DNA of 63,561 nt, from IMG/VR virus record IMGVR_UViG_3300044801_000216, positions 1-63,561 of that record; one strand, written 5' to 3'. Position numbers and translations under genes: made by a program. Under the pieces are notes generated by a model that saw nothing but the letters and a program-made list of their open reading frames with translations, was not told the origin of the DNA and searched no databases. Source of the DNA: a virus. Below, piece by piece: positions 47,549 to 56,109 of this stretch. Numbering within the stretch: position 1 is the stretch's first letter; each line of letters opens with the position of its first letter.

Positions 47549-48916
47549 ATGGGCTATGCGTTCATTACCTTCCCTGCGGCCCGAGCCGCTTTGGCCGCGC
47601 GGTTGCAAGACACTGGGCTGGTTTACTGGAACCAGCCCGGCGAGCTGGACGCCTGCCTGATCGAATCCTTGAGATTTCATCAGGCGCTCACCGGGGCCTA
47701 CAAGCAGAAGATCGCGTTTCAGACTCAACTCGATATTTGCTTCTACGATCTCCCGCTGCTGACGGGCGTCGCCAACGGCGCGGCGGTGGCTTACACGGCG
47801 ACCGACGTAGAGGTGGCGAACAACGTACTCGCCGCGTTGCTTGAACCCCCGTTGGCCGCCGTGTGGTCCGGAACGGGGCAGTTCTCTATCGCACAACTAC
47901 AGGTTGCACTTCAGAATCGGTTGAACCGCTTCATTGGCGACACCGGCTGTACGGTGACCCGTCAGATTGTGGCTTGTCCGCCTCCGCCGGCAGAGGTGAC
48001 CTCGCTGCCGGATAGCACGCTCGACGTAAGGCGTGTCGCATGGCGACCGTTGCCGTTGCCTTACAACCGTATTACCAATCCTTATGGCCCCATACCTCCT
48101 TATTATCCGGCTTACCCGCTGGGCCGGATGGACGAATGGGCGGAACAAGCCTATGTTCCCGGCGCCGCGCAGGACCCGATGCAGCCGTTCGGATACTCCA
48201 CCTACGGCGTCCCCCCGGTGTCGATCCGGACGATCCCGCCGCCGATTGACGAAGGCGCGATCGACAGCCTGCTCGTAATGAGCGGTCCCACGGTGAATCT
48301 CGACCCGCTCAATCCGGTGGTGTTAGGCCTACCCGACAATCTCTCTCCGGCTCTCAAGTGGGGCGTGCTGGCCGAGATGCTGGCGAGCGACGGACCATCG
48401 AGAGATTACGCGCGCGCGGCTTATTGCGAACAACGCTACCAGGAATTTGTTCAATTGGCCGCGCTGATGCCGATGGCGCTTCTGGCGGACATCGGCAACG
48501 CCGGATGCGGCATCGGATCTGTAATCGACCTGGACGCTTTCCAGCCGGATTGGCAGCGCACCACCGGACCACCCTCGTTCGTAGGCATGTGCGGGCGCAA
48601 TATGGCCTGCATCGGACAGACGCCGGACGGCACATACGGCGTCGGCCTGTGGGTGTCCGCCAATGCATCAGTGGACACCACCGGGTTCTTGCAAATCGGC
48701 CGCGATCAAATCGCCCCGGTGCTCGATTACGCACAACACATCGCCTGTTTCAAGATGGGCGGCGCGGAGTTCGATCAGACCGCCGGGCTGTATCAAAATC
48801 TGATCGCCGCCGCCAAAGTTCAGAACGCCCGTTTGAACGCGGTGGCTTTCTATCGCGGACAGCTCGAACAACCGGCCCAGAAGTCCGAGTTGCAAGTGAA
48901 CCGATTGACGGTCTGA
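47549..48916 (+). CDS. Virion structural protein, 455 aa
   Basis: Strand- and turn-rich protein with a Pro-rich segment about residues 150-200 (ITNPYGPIPPYYPAYPLGRM). Its size and place (between connector and the large tail protein) suggest a tail or adaptor component. No family motif is visible. It ends 1 base before the next start. Confidence 0.6.
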   Translation: MGYAFITFPAARAALAARLQDTGLVYWNQPGELDACLIESLRFHQALTGAYKQKIAFQTQLDICFYDLPLLTGVANGAAVAYTATDVEVANNVLAALLEPPLAAVWSGTGQFSIAQLQVALQNRLNRFIGDTGCTVTRQIVACPPPPAEVTSLPDSTLDVRRVAWRPLPLPYNRITNPYGPIPPYYPAYPLGRMDEWAEQAYVPGAAQDPMQPFGYSTYGVPPVSIRTIPPPIDEGAIDSLLVMSGPTVNLDPLNPVVLGLPDNLSPALKWGVLAEMLASDGPSRDYARAAYCEQRYQEFVQLAALMPMALLADIGNAGCGIGSVIDLDAFQPDWQRTTGPPSFVGMCGRNMACIGQTPDGTYGVGLWVSANASVDTTGFLQIGRDQIAPVLDYAQHIACFKMGGAEFDQTAGLYQNLIAAAKVQNARLNAVAFYRGQLEQPAQKSELQVNRLTV

Positions 48917-48917
48917 C

Positions 48918-51900
48918 ATGGCATCCTACCAGCGCGACTCCAACAAATTCGCTTACTCGGGCATGGATATTCGCCACCCGCCCGATCTGATGCCCGCTGG
49001 AAGATGTCCGCTGCTGTTCAACCTGCAACCGGACTTGCAATCCGGCGCGCTGGCGCTTCGTCCGGCGATCTCGCTATTGGCTACTGTGGGTGCGGGCGTG
49101 CCCGTTCATTCGGTGGTCCGGCTGAACGATAGCGTCCCCGGAGCCAACGCTTCAAGCAGGTTTGTCGGAGCCGGAGCGAATCTCTATAGTCCAGCCGGTC
49201 TGTTGGACACCGGCTACAGCGGCAACCCGCTGGCGCTGGTTCCATACCGTCCCGCTCAATCTCCGGAGTCCTGGTTGTACGTCTACGACTCGCTCCGGCA
49301 GCGCCGATGCAAGACCGACAACGCGCCGATCCAGCAGATCGGCATCGCCGCTCCCACGCAAGAACCGGCTGTAGCGTCCGTGCTTCCGCTGTACGATCTG
49401 CTCGATAACGCCGCTCTGGCCGCGTCGTGGACGGCTATCGATCTCTCCGGGGGCACGGCCGGCGCGGCAACTCAGGTAAACCGCGTGCCGCAACCCGGCG
49501 CCGGTATGTCGCTGCTGACTTCGCTCTACGACTCCGGCGTTACCGGCATGGGCTTGTTCGCTCCCACACTGTACGTCTACGGTCCTCAGGAATTCGCGTG
49601 GATGTCCGAGGGCAGCATGGTCACCCTCGGCGGCGAGACCGTGACGATCGAGCAGGTCGTACCGGGCACTTACAGCACAACGGTTAGCTCGATCGCTTAC
49701 GATTCGGGCGCTACCGGACTTTGCACCATCGTGCCGGCGGTACCGCTTCCGGGTCTGGTTCGCAACGCGCTGATCTGTTTGAACACGACTTCCACGCCCC
49801 CAAACGGCACATACGCTCGCGTTCTGAGCGTCACCGCCGGCCCGGACGGATCTTACTCGTTTCGGTGCTCGACCGGCGCCGCCACGATATTGTCCGGTCA
49901 AACTATCGTGGGCATCCCGTGCTTTCGGGCGTGGACCGCCGCCAATCATGTAGCCAACGCACCCGTCACGGGCAAGTCGATCAACTTCACGTTCACCCCC
50001 ACCGTAACCAACGGTTCGATGTCGGCGATCGTTAACGCCACACCCGTAACAGGTAACATCTCTTATGCCGGCGCGCGGCCTCTTCAGAACGAAGACTACA
50101 TGCACTTGAGCCTGGCCTTCGACCATCCCGAGTGGGTGACCGAAGTCCACATTCTGCTCGATGTAGACGCCGCGACCAACGACTTCACGCAGAACTACTA
50201 CTACTACGTGATGCGCCAGGGAGACTTCCAAGCGTCCAACGTGGGCGGGTCCACTACCTTGCAGGACCAGTTTAACGCGCTGTCCAATGCGATTGCCAAT
50301 CAATTGGGGTCCGTCGAGGAACCGGCGGCCGGAAGCGGCGCGCCAAGCTACCCGGTGCCGGAAGAATTACAGACGAGTCCGCCGTTGACGGCCCAACTGA
50401 TCCTGGGTTCCCTTGGTTGGACCGAGGTCATGTTCAAACTGTCCGATCTGACTCGTGTAGGATCGGATCAAAGCAAAACCTTGGCCAATGTGGCCAAGAT
50501 CGGCATTCAGGTTTTCACGAGCGGCGGAGTGGTCAACTTATACTTCGGCGGCTGGTGGGCCGGCGGCGGCTACGGTCCGGACTGCAACTTTAACTCCGGC
50601 GGCAATCAGGCGCCGCCGATCCAGTGGAGATACCGGTATCGGAACTCGCTCACGGGCGCCCGCAGCACCGTGAGCCCGGAGACGCGCAATGGTGAAATAC
50701 TACGTCGTCAGGCGATCTCGCTCACGGTCCCCAACAGTGCGGATACTCAGGTTGACACCGTTGATTTCGAGCGAAGAGGTGGAACGAATCCGGACTGGCA
50801 TTACGTCGCTTCGGTGCTGCAAGGCGGAAGCACAACCACGTTTGAAGATCATGTGACCGAGGCGGCCGCGCAGATTAGCGATCCGCTGGAGGTGGCCTGC
50901 TACCAGCCCTGGCCGGTCACGGATATGCCAAGAACGGGAACCGCAACGGTGGTTGGGACCTCGGTAGTCTGGTTGTCCGGAGACAAGTTCAACCTGCGCT
51001 GGCTACGGGGCGCCGAGATCGTCATCGGCGGAAACACGTACAGCCTGTTCGCACCGCCTACAAGCGCGACAGTTATTCAACTGGCGGAGAACGTACCGCC
51101 GCCAGGTGGAGTTCTCGCTTTCTCTATCCCCGAAGCGACCATCGAAGGACAACCCCTGTATGGTTGTTGGTTGGATGAAGCGAACAACCGGATCTGCGGT
51201 GTGGGCGACCCGCTCAACCCAGGCCTGATGTACTTCTCGAACAACGACAACCCGGACGGCGCATCGGATTCGGGATACCTTGAGATCACAAGCCCGAGCG
51301 AACCGTTGCTGAACGGGTTCTATGCCGAGGGTTCCAACTACGTCTTCACCTCTTCGTCGCTGTATCGTGTAGAGTCTACACCTGGAGCGGCGAACCCGTA
51401 TGCGGCGTACCGCTTGAGCGGCATCGAGGGTCTGGCCGGCGCATGGGCCTTCGATGTACGGCGCAAGATGCTGTTCTATTGGGGGCCGGACGGGGTATAC
51501 GCTTACGGCTTCGGCGCGGCGGCGGAGAACCTGACCGCGACGGACCTATATCCGTTGTTTCCGCATGCGGGCCAGGCCGGTCAACCGGGCTTTCCGGGTG
51601 TGCCCGTAAACGTGGTGGGCCAGACGATCTACCCGCCCAACTATGCGCTGCCCAACTTGTTGCGCGTCGGTTACGCGGAGAACTTCGTCTACGCCACCTA
51701 CCAGAACTCGAACGGCACGATCGAAGCGTTGGTGTACTCGATCTTGTCGAAGGGCTGGCGCAAGGATTCGTATCTGCCCGGAGCGACGCTGTTTGTGCTG
51801 GAGAAGGGTGTGCAGAACCCGGTGCTGATGGTAGGCGGCGCGGACGGCAATCTGTACCAGGTGGACAGCACGGCCACCGCGGATACGGGCGGACCGATCG

Positions 51901-52859
51901 ACTGGGTTGTCTTACCGCCCGTTAAAGACATGGGCGACAGCCGCGCGGTGAAGCAATTTGGCGACCTGTGGTTCTCTTACGCCGGATCTCCCTCGATGCA
52001 GGTATTGTGGGACAACCTGCTTGTAACGGGCCCGGCGCCAACAATCGCGGCGGCTGCCGCACGCACTCAAGCGATTCTGGATCTGTTCGCGTCACCGGAC
52101 ACGAACGATACGCCGTTGATTCACTACAATTTGACCGCGTTGCTGACCGGCACCGGACCTGTTTGGCTTTACGAGTGGCAACCTTCGTTCATCCCGCTGC
52201 CGGAGTCCACGACCTCGCGCGTGACCGCATGGGGCGGTGGAGACACGTTGCACTACAAGTTCGTGCAGGGCATACGGATTCACGCGAACACGCAGGGCCG
52301 GACGAAGCAATTACAAGTCCAATACGACGGCTACCAGGTGGGTCCCACAATTGCGGTGAACCACGACGGCGAGCAAACCCTGCCGTATTCGTTCGCCGTT
52401 CCTTTCAAGGCGCACATGATGCGTTTGGTCCCATTGGACGACGTGCCTTGGGAACTCTGGGAAGACAGCCAGTGGGTGTACGAACCCGAGCCGGAACCGG
52501 CTAACTACTGGATCTCGCAGCCGACCTCGCTTGGGCAGTCCGGGTACGTTCACGCACGCGAAAGCTGGATTGCGTTCGCTGGAGCGCAGGGTGGCACTGT
52601 AAGCGCCGTTGTGGACGGAGGGCCGGCTACGCTGATCGCCAGTTTGCCGGCGGCGTCCACGCCGGTCAAGCAATACTTTGTATGTCCCCCGCTGAAGGGC
52701 CGGTACTGGCAGTTGACCGCGTCGGGAACAGGGTTGCAATTGTACGAGAAGGACATCGAATTCCTGGTCAAGTCCTGGGGCAGCGCCGGACCCTACCAGA
52801 GAGTGAAGCCGTTTGGCGATCTTAGTGGCGGCGGCGGCGCGTCGGGAGCGCGGATCTGA
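48918..52859 (+). CDS. Large tail protein, 1313 aa
   Basis: The largest protein in the window. It is beta-rich, with Gly/Thr/Ser-rich segments typical of tail hub, nozzle or tailspike-adapter proteins, and contains no signal peptide or repeated motif I could name. It is the expected long tail gene of a short-tailed phage. A perfect 13-bp palindrome lies inside it (51368-51380). Its stop overlaps the next start (TGATG). Confidence 0.65.
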   Translation: MASYQRDSNKFAYSGMDIRHPPDLMPAGRCPLLFNLQPDLQSGALALRPAISLLATVGAGVPVHSVVRLNDSVPGANASSRFVGAGANLYSPAGLLDTGYSGNPLALVPYRPAQSPESWLYVYDSLRQRRCKTDNAPIQQIGIAAPTQEPAVASVLPLYDLLDNAALAASWTAIDLSGGTAGAATQVNRVPQPGAGMSLLTSLYDSGVTGMGLFAPTLYVYGPQEFAWMSEGSMVTLGGETVTIEQVVPGTYSTTVSSIAYDSGATGLCTIVPAVPLPGLVRNALICLNTTSTPPNGTYARVLSVTAGPDGSYSFRCSTGAATILSGQTIVGIPCFRAWTAANHVANAPVTGKSINFTFTPTVTNGSMSAIVNATPVTGNISYAGARPLQNEDYMHLSLAFDHPEWVTEVHILLDVDAATNDFTQNYYYYVMRQGDFQASNVGGSTTLQDQFNALSNAIANQLGSVEEPAAGSGAPSYPVPEELQTSPPLTAQLILGSLGWTEVMFKLSDLTRVGSDQSKTLANVAKIGIQVFTSGGVVNLYFGGWWAGGGYGPDCNFNSGGNQAPPIQWRYRYRNSLTGARSTVSPETRNGEILRRQAISLTVPNSADTQVDTVDFERRGGTNPDWHYVASVLQGGSTTTFEDHVTEAAAQISDPLEVACYQPWPVTDMPRTGTATVVGTSVVWLSGDKFNLRWLRGAEIVIGGNTYSLFAPPTSATVIQLAENVPPPGGVLAFSIPEATIEGQPLYGCWLDEANNRICGVGDPLNPGLMYFSNNDNPDGASDSGYLEITSPSEPLLNGFYAEGSNYVFTSSSLYRVESTPGAANPYAAYRLSGIEGLAGAWAFDVRRKMLFYWGPDGVYAYGFGAAAENLTATDLYPLFPHAGQAGQPGFPGVPVNVVGQTIYPPNYALPNLLRVGYAENFVYATYQNSNGTIEALVYSILSKGWRKDSYLPGATLFVLEKGVQNPVLMVGGADGNLYQVDSTATADTGGPIDWVVLPPVKDMGDSRAVKQFGDLWFSYAGSPSMQVLWDNLLVTGPAPTIAAAAARTQAILDLFASPDTNDTPLIHYNLTALLTGTGPVWLYEWQPSFIPLPESTTSRVTAWGGGDTLHYKFVQGIRIHANTQGRTKQLQVQYDGYQVGPTIAVNHDGEQTLPYSFAVPFKAHMMRLVPLDDVPWELWEDSQWVYEPEPEPANYWISQPTSLGQSGYVHARESWIAFAGAQGGTVSAVVDGGPATLIASLPAASTPVKQYFVCPPLKGRYWQLTASGTGLQLYEKDIEFLVKSWGSAGPYQRVKPFGDLSGGGGASGARI
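51368..51380. promoter_or_regulatory. 13-bp operator-like palindrome, perfect copy
   Basis: TGTAGAGTCTACA with 7-bp arms (GTGTAGA / TCTACAC, 51367-51381), inside the large tail gene. Confidence 0.6.
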
Positions 52860-53284
52860 TGGCCAAGTCCAAACGTCCGCCGGTAGCGATCAACCCGTCG
52901 ATACCGCTCGAAATCCAGCGCGAACTGCGCAAAGTAGCGTCGTTCGCCTTCGACGCGCAGGACAGATCCGACGAAGCGCTCGAAGGTCTGAAGGGCAAAG
53001 TCGGAAAGAACGCGCAAGACCTGATGGAAGTCAGTTCGTTCGTTTCCAATCAGGTGCAGGCCGGTGGGAAATATCCGATCAAATTGACTTCCCTGGTGGG
53101 ATCGGTACCGTCGTCCACGATCGCGGACGAAGGCAAGATTCTTACGGCCGGCGGGGTAAGACAGCCGACATGGCAGGCGGCCAATACTACGGGTATCACC
53201 GCAACAATCTCTTACAGAAAGTCGGATGGAGTCACCAACGGAACCCTGAATTTCACCAATGGGCTTTTGACCGGTTCCAGCTAG
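52859..53284 (+). CDS. Putative tail fibre attachment protein, 141 aa
   Basis: The N-terminal half is helical and charged (KSKRPPVAINPSIPLEIQRE), the second half Gly/Ser/Thr-rich and beta-like, ending ATISYRKSDGVTNGTLNFTN. It sits between the large tail gene and the fibre genes, a usual place for a fibre adaptor. A predicted coiled-coil-to-beta transition fits that use. No signal peptide, unlike the next genes. Confidence 0.6.
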   Translation: MAKSKRPPVAINPSIPLEIQRELRKVASFAFDAQDRSDEALEGLKGKVGKNAQDLMEVSSFVSNQVQAGGKYPIKLTSLVGSVPSSTIADEGKILTAGGVRQPTWQAANTTGITATISYRKSDGVTNGTLNFTNGLLTGSS

Positions 53285-53293
53285 GCGTAAAAT
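53267..53293 (+). promoter_or_regulatory. Candidate promoter before the secreted fibre cluster
   Basis: TTGACC (53267-53272) with a 15-base spacer, or TTTGAC (53266-53271) with 16, to TAAAAT (53288-53293), 19 bases before ATG 53313. Spacing is short, so confidence is low. Confidence 0.4.
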
Positions 53294-53312
53294 AGAGTAA
53301 GGAGATGCAACA

Positions 53313-55757
53313 ATGAAACGATGGATCGCGCTTCTGACGTTCTCGGCTGTGTGTGCCGCTCCGGCGCACGCGATCGCCACGGCGCAGGGCTGGTGCGAAC
53401 TGGGGAATCAAACCGTCGCGGTGCAGGGTTACATCAGCAGCGCCGATACGCCGGCGCAGCGGTCCTACCCAGGGTGTACCGTGACTGTGTATGTCACCGG
53501 ATCTTCGGGCACGCTGGCCACGCTCTACGCCGACAACAACGGTACGGGCTTGGCGAACCCGTTCACGGCGGACAGTTATGGCCGCTGGTTCTTTTACGCC
53601 TCGGGCGGCTACTACGACGTGTCGATCTCCGACGGAGGAATGCCCACACCATATACTTTTGGCGCAATAGACGCGGTGGATACGTGCCTGGTCGGCAAGG
53701 TGCTGTCGAAGGTGCTGGTGCAGGTAGCCGACGTGAACGTACCCAACGCACAGGTGATGGGCGCGCTGGGAACGGGGATCGTCAAAAACACGGCCGGCTC
53801 GGGAGTACAGTCGATCGCGGTCGGAGCCGATCTGCCGCCGATGATAGGGGATTCGGGTTCCGGTGGCACACGGGGCGCGGTGCCGGCGCCACCCGCGGGA
53901 AGCGCCGCGGGCAACGAGTTTCTATCCGCGTCGGGCACTTGGGGTCCTATACCGATTTTGATAGGCGATTCGGGCTCGGGTGGGACCGCCGGGGAAGCTC
54001 CGGCGCCGCCGGCCGGGTCCGCCGTGGCTGGAAAGTTCTTGAGCGCGGACGGAACCTGGGCCGTTCCGAGCGGAGGCGGTGGCGGCACATGTTCCAATTG
54101 CGTCACTTTGGACACGGTGCAGACCATAGTGGCGGCGAAGACGTTCACCGCGGGGATTGTGATGTCCGGTTCGGATGTGGAGTTCGACAACGGGCATCAG
54201 GTTCGGTTCAAGGATACGTCGGGCAGTTATCAGACCGCTTTGACGTGGGACGCATCGAACAATGTCGATGTAGGTCCTGTTAGCGGGAGCGGGGGAAACA
54301 CTTATTTGTGGGCGGGCGGATACGCCGTCGCGGGCGCGACTGTGACCGCCTTTTTACCCAACGGCGATTTCACCAAGAATTTGGGAGACGGGACGCACCG
54401 TTGGCTCTCTCTGTCGGTGGGCACCGTCGATGTTTATGGCAGCGGGGCTCCTCCTAACCTGGAATTACTCAACCCCACGAGTGGCCAGTACGTGGACATC
54501 ACTCTGCCCGCCACGGTGACTACTTCGTACACGCTGACGTTGCCTCCCGCTCCCGCTTCGGCCGGCAATTGCCTTGGAACCACGGGCGCCGGCGCTACAT
54601 TGTACTGGGTGGCTTGCAGCGGCGGTACGGGAAGTCTTCCGGCGCTCGACTCTACCTCTATCGTCGAAGGCTCCTCCGATAACACGAAGCAGATGAAGTT
54701 CAGCGTCGCGGGACTTACGACCGGAACCACGCGCACGCTGACGGTGCCGGACGCCAACATCACCCTGGCCGGACTCGAAAATACACAGACGTTCACGGGG
54801 CAGAAGACGTTCTCCACCGCGAACGTGATTCTGGCCGGGTCCATAGAAGTTCAACCGGCTACGGACTTCGGTTCCCTACTCGGAGACGCCACGCACCGTT
54901 TTGGGGAACTGTTCGCGGGGCACGTCGGTTTGTACAGCGGAAGTTATTACGTGGAATTGAGTACCGCCGCGAGTCCGAGCGCGTCTTATAATCTGACGTT
55001 TCCTCCCGCCGCCGCTACGGGCGCCGGTTGTCTGGGCACTGCCGGAGCGGGTTCCACACTCTCATGGGTGACTTGTTCGGGCGGCGGCGGCCTGCCCGTG
55101 GTCGATTCCACATCCATCGTCGAAGGGTCTTCGGATTCGACCAAGCAGATGCGGTTCAGCGTAGCCGGTCTGACTACCGGCAACACGCGGGTGATGACCG
55201 TACCGGACTCGAATATGACTCTGGCGGGACTGGAGAACGCACAGACGTTTACGGGGGCGAAAACATTTAGCAATTCGGACGTGGTTCTGTCTGGGGTTAA
55301 TTTGGATCTCGACAACAACACATCGATTCGTTTCAGGGACACGATTGCGGTCTATCGGACAACGTTGACGTTGGACAGCAGCGGCAACGTGGACGTAGGA
55401 GCGATCACCGGAAGTGGAAACGCTTACCTGTGGGCGGGCGGATACGCCGTCGCGGGCGCGACTGTGACCGCCTTTTTACCCAACGGCGATTTCACCAAGA
55501 ATTTGGGAGACGGGACGCACCGTTGGCTGAGTTTGTCCACCGGGAACATAGACATCTATGGCAGCGGGGCTCCTCCTAACCTGGACTTGCTGAACCCTAC
55601 GAGTGGCCAGTACGTGGACATCACTCTGCCCGCCACGGTGACTACTTCGTATACGCTGACGTTACCGGCGGGTCCGGCTCCCACTGGCGCCCAATACTGT
55701 CTCGGAATCGCCAGCGGAGGCGGCGGTACGCTGACCTGGGTGCAATGCACTCCGTAA
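53313..55757 (+). CDS. Fibre-like protein with Sec signal peptide, 814 aa
   Basis: The N-terminus MKRWIALLTFSAVCAAPAHA is a typical Sec signal peptide with a probable cut after AHA. The rest is a fibre-like beta-rich protein with two copies of a module starting VEGSSD(N/S)TKQM(K/R)FSVAGL and two copies of a VTAFLPNGDFTKNLGDGTHRWLS segment; at DNA level 100 bp are identical (54307-54406 and 55429-55528). Bacterial export of a phage fibre would be unusual. It is the first of a run of signal-peptide genes. Confidence 0.7.
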   Translation: MKRWIALLTFSAVCAAPAHAIATAQGWCELGNQTVAVQGYISSADTPAQRSYPGCTVTVYVTGSSGTLATLYADNNGTGLANPFTADSYGRWFFYASGGYYDVSISDGGMPTPYTFGAIDAVDTCLVGKVLSKVLVQVADVNVPNAQVMGALGTGIVKNTAGSGVQSIAVGADLPPMIGDSGSGGTRGAVPAPPAGSAAGNEFLSASGTWGPIPILIGDSGSGGTAGEAPAPPAGSAVAGKFLSADGTWAVPSGGGGGTCSNCVTLDTVQTIVAAKTFTAGIVMSGSDVEFDNGHQVRFKDTSGSYQTALTWDASNNVDVGPVSGSGGNTYLWAGGYAVAGATVTAFLPNGDFTKNLGDGTHRWLSLSVGTVDVYGSGAPPNLELLNPTSGQYVDITLPATVTTSYTLTLPPAPASAGNCLGTTGAGATLYWVACSGGTGSLPALDSTSIVEGSSDNTKQMKFSVAGLTTGTTRTLTVPDANITLAGLENTQTFTGQKTFSTANVILAGSIEVQPATDFGSLLGDATHRFGELFAGHVGLYSGSYYVELSTAASPSASYNLTFPPAAATGAGCLGTAGAGSTLSWVTCSGGGGLPVVDSTSIVEGSSDSTKQMRFSVAGLTTGNTRVMTVPDSNMTLAGLENAQTFTGAKTFSNSDVVLSGVNLDLDNNTSIRFRDTIAVYRTTLTLDSSGNVDVGAITGSGNAYLWAGGYAVAGATVTAFLPNGDFTKNLGDGTHRWLSLSTGNIDIYGSGAPPNLDLLNPTSGQYVDITLPATVTTSYTLTLPAGPAPTGAQYCLGIASGGGGTLTWVQCTP
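54307..54406. repeat. 100-bp direct repeat, copy 1
   Basis: Identical to 55429-55528 within the same fibre gene; similarity continues less perfectly to about 54547 and 55669 respectively. Confidence 0.9.
55429..55528. repeat. 100-bp direct repeat, copy 2
   Basis: Second copy of the 54307-54406 sequence, 1122 bp away, in frame. It may mark a recent intragenic duplication that allows recombination between fibre modules. Confidence 0.9.
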
Positions 55758-55779
55758 ACTTACAATAAGGAGAACGCCA

Positions 55780-56103
55780 ATGCGCGCGATCGCAACTCTG
55801 ATTTTTACGGCCCTTGTTGTCTTGGCCGCGGACACGAAACCCACGGTTACGTCCCCGGCCGGTCCCCTGCCGATCCCCAAGGACCGCCAGGAAGACATCT
55901 CCCGCGCCATGCTGCACGTGCAGCAAACGCAGATGGCCGAGGTTCAGACCCGTACCGCCGCCGAGTCCGCCGCCGAGCACTACCGCATTATGCTGGCGGC
56001 GCTTCAGAAAGAGTTCAACGCCGAAGGCTGCGATCTGGACCTCGACAAGACGTGGCGTAACTGCCCGGCGGAGAAAACTCCGGCGGTTCGGCCCGCGAAG
56101 TGA
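55780..56103 (+). CDS. Secreted helical protein, 107 aa
   Basis: MRAIATLIFTALVVLAADTK is a signal peptide or N-terminal anchor. The mature part is a long helix with Gln/Ala/Glu (MLHVQQTQMAEVQTRTAAES), suggesting a coiled coil, and two Cys near the end. It lies between two fibre-like genes. It may be a periplasmic helper, or a spanin-like protein, but no spanin partner is apparent. Confidence 0.6.
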   Translation: MRAIATLIFTALVVLAADTKPTVTSPAGPLPIPKDRQEDISRAMLHVQQTQMAEVQTRTAAESAAEHYRIMLAALQKEFNAEGCDLDLDKTWRNCPAEKTPAVRPAK

Positions 56104-56109
56104 GAATCT

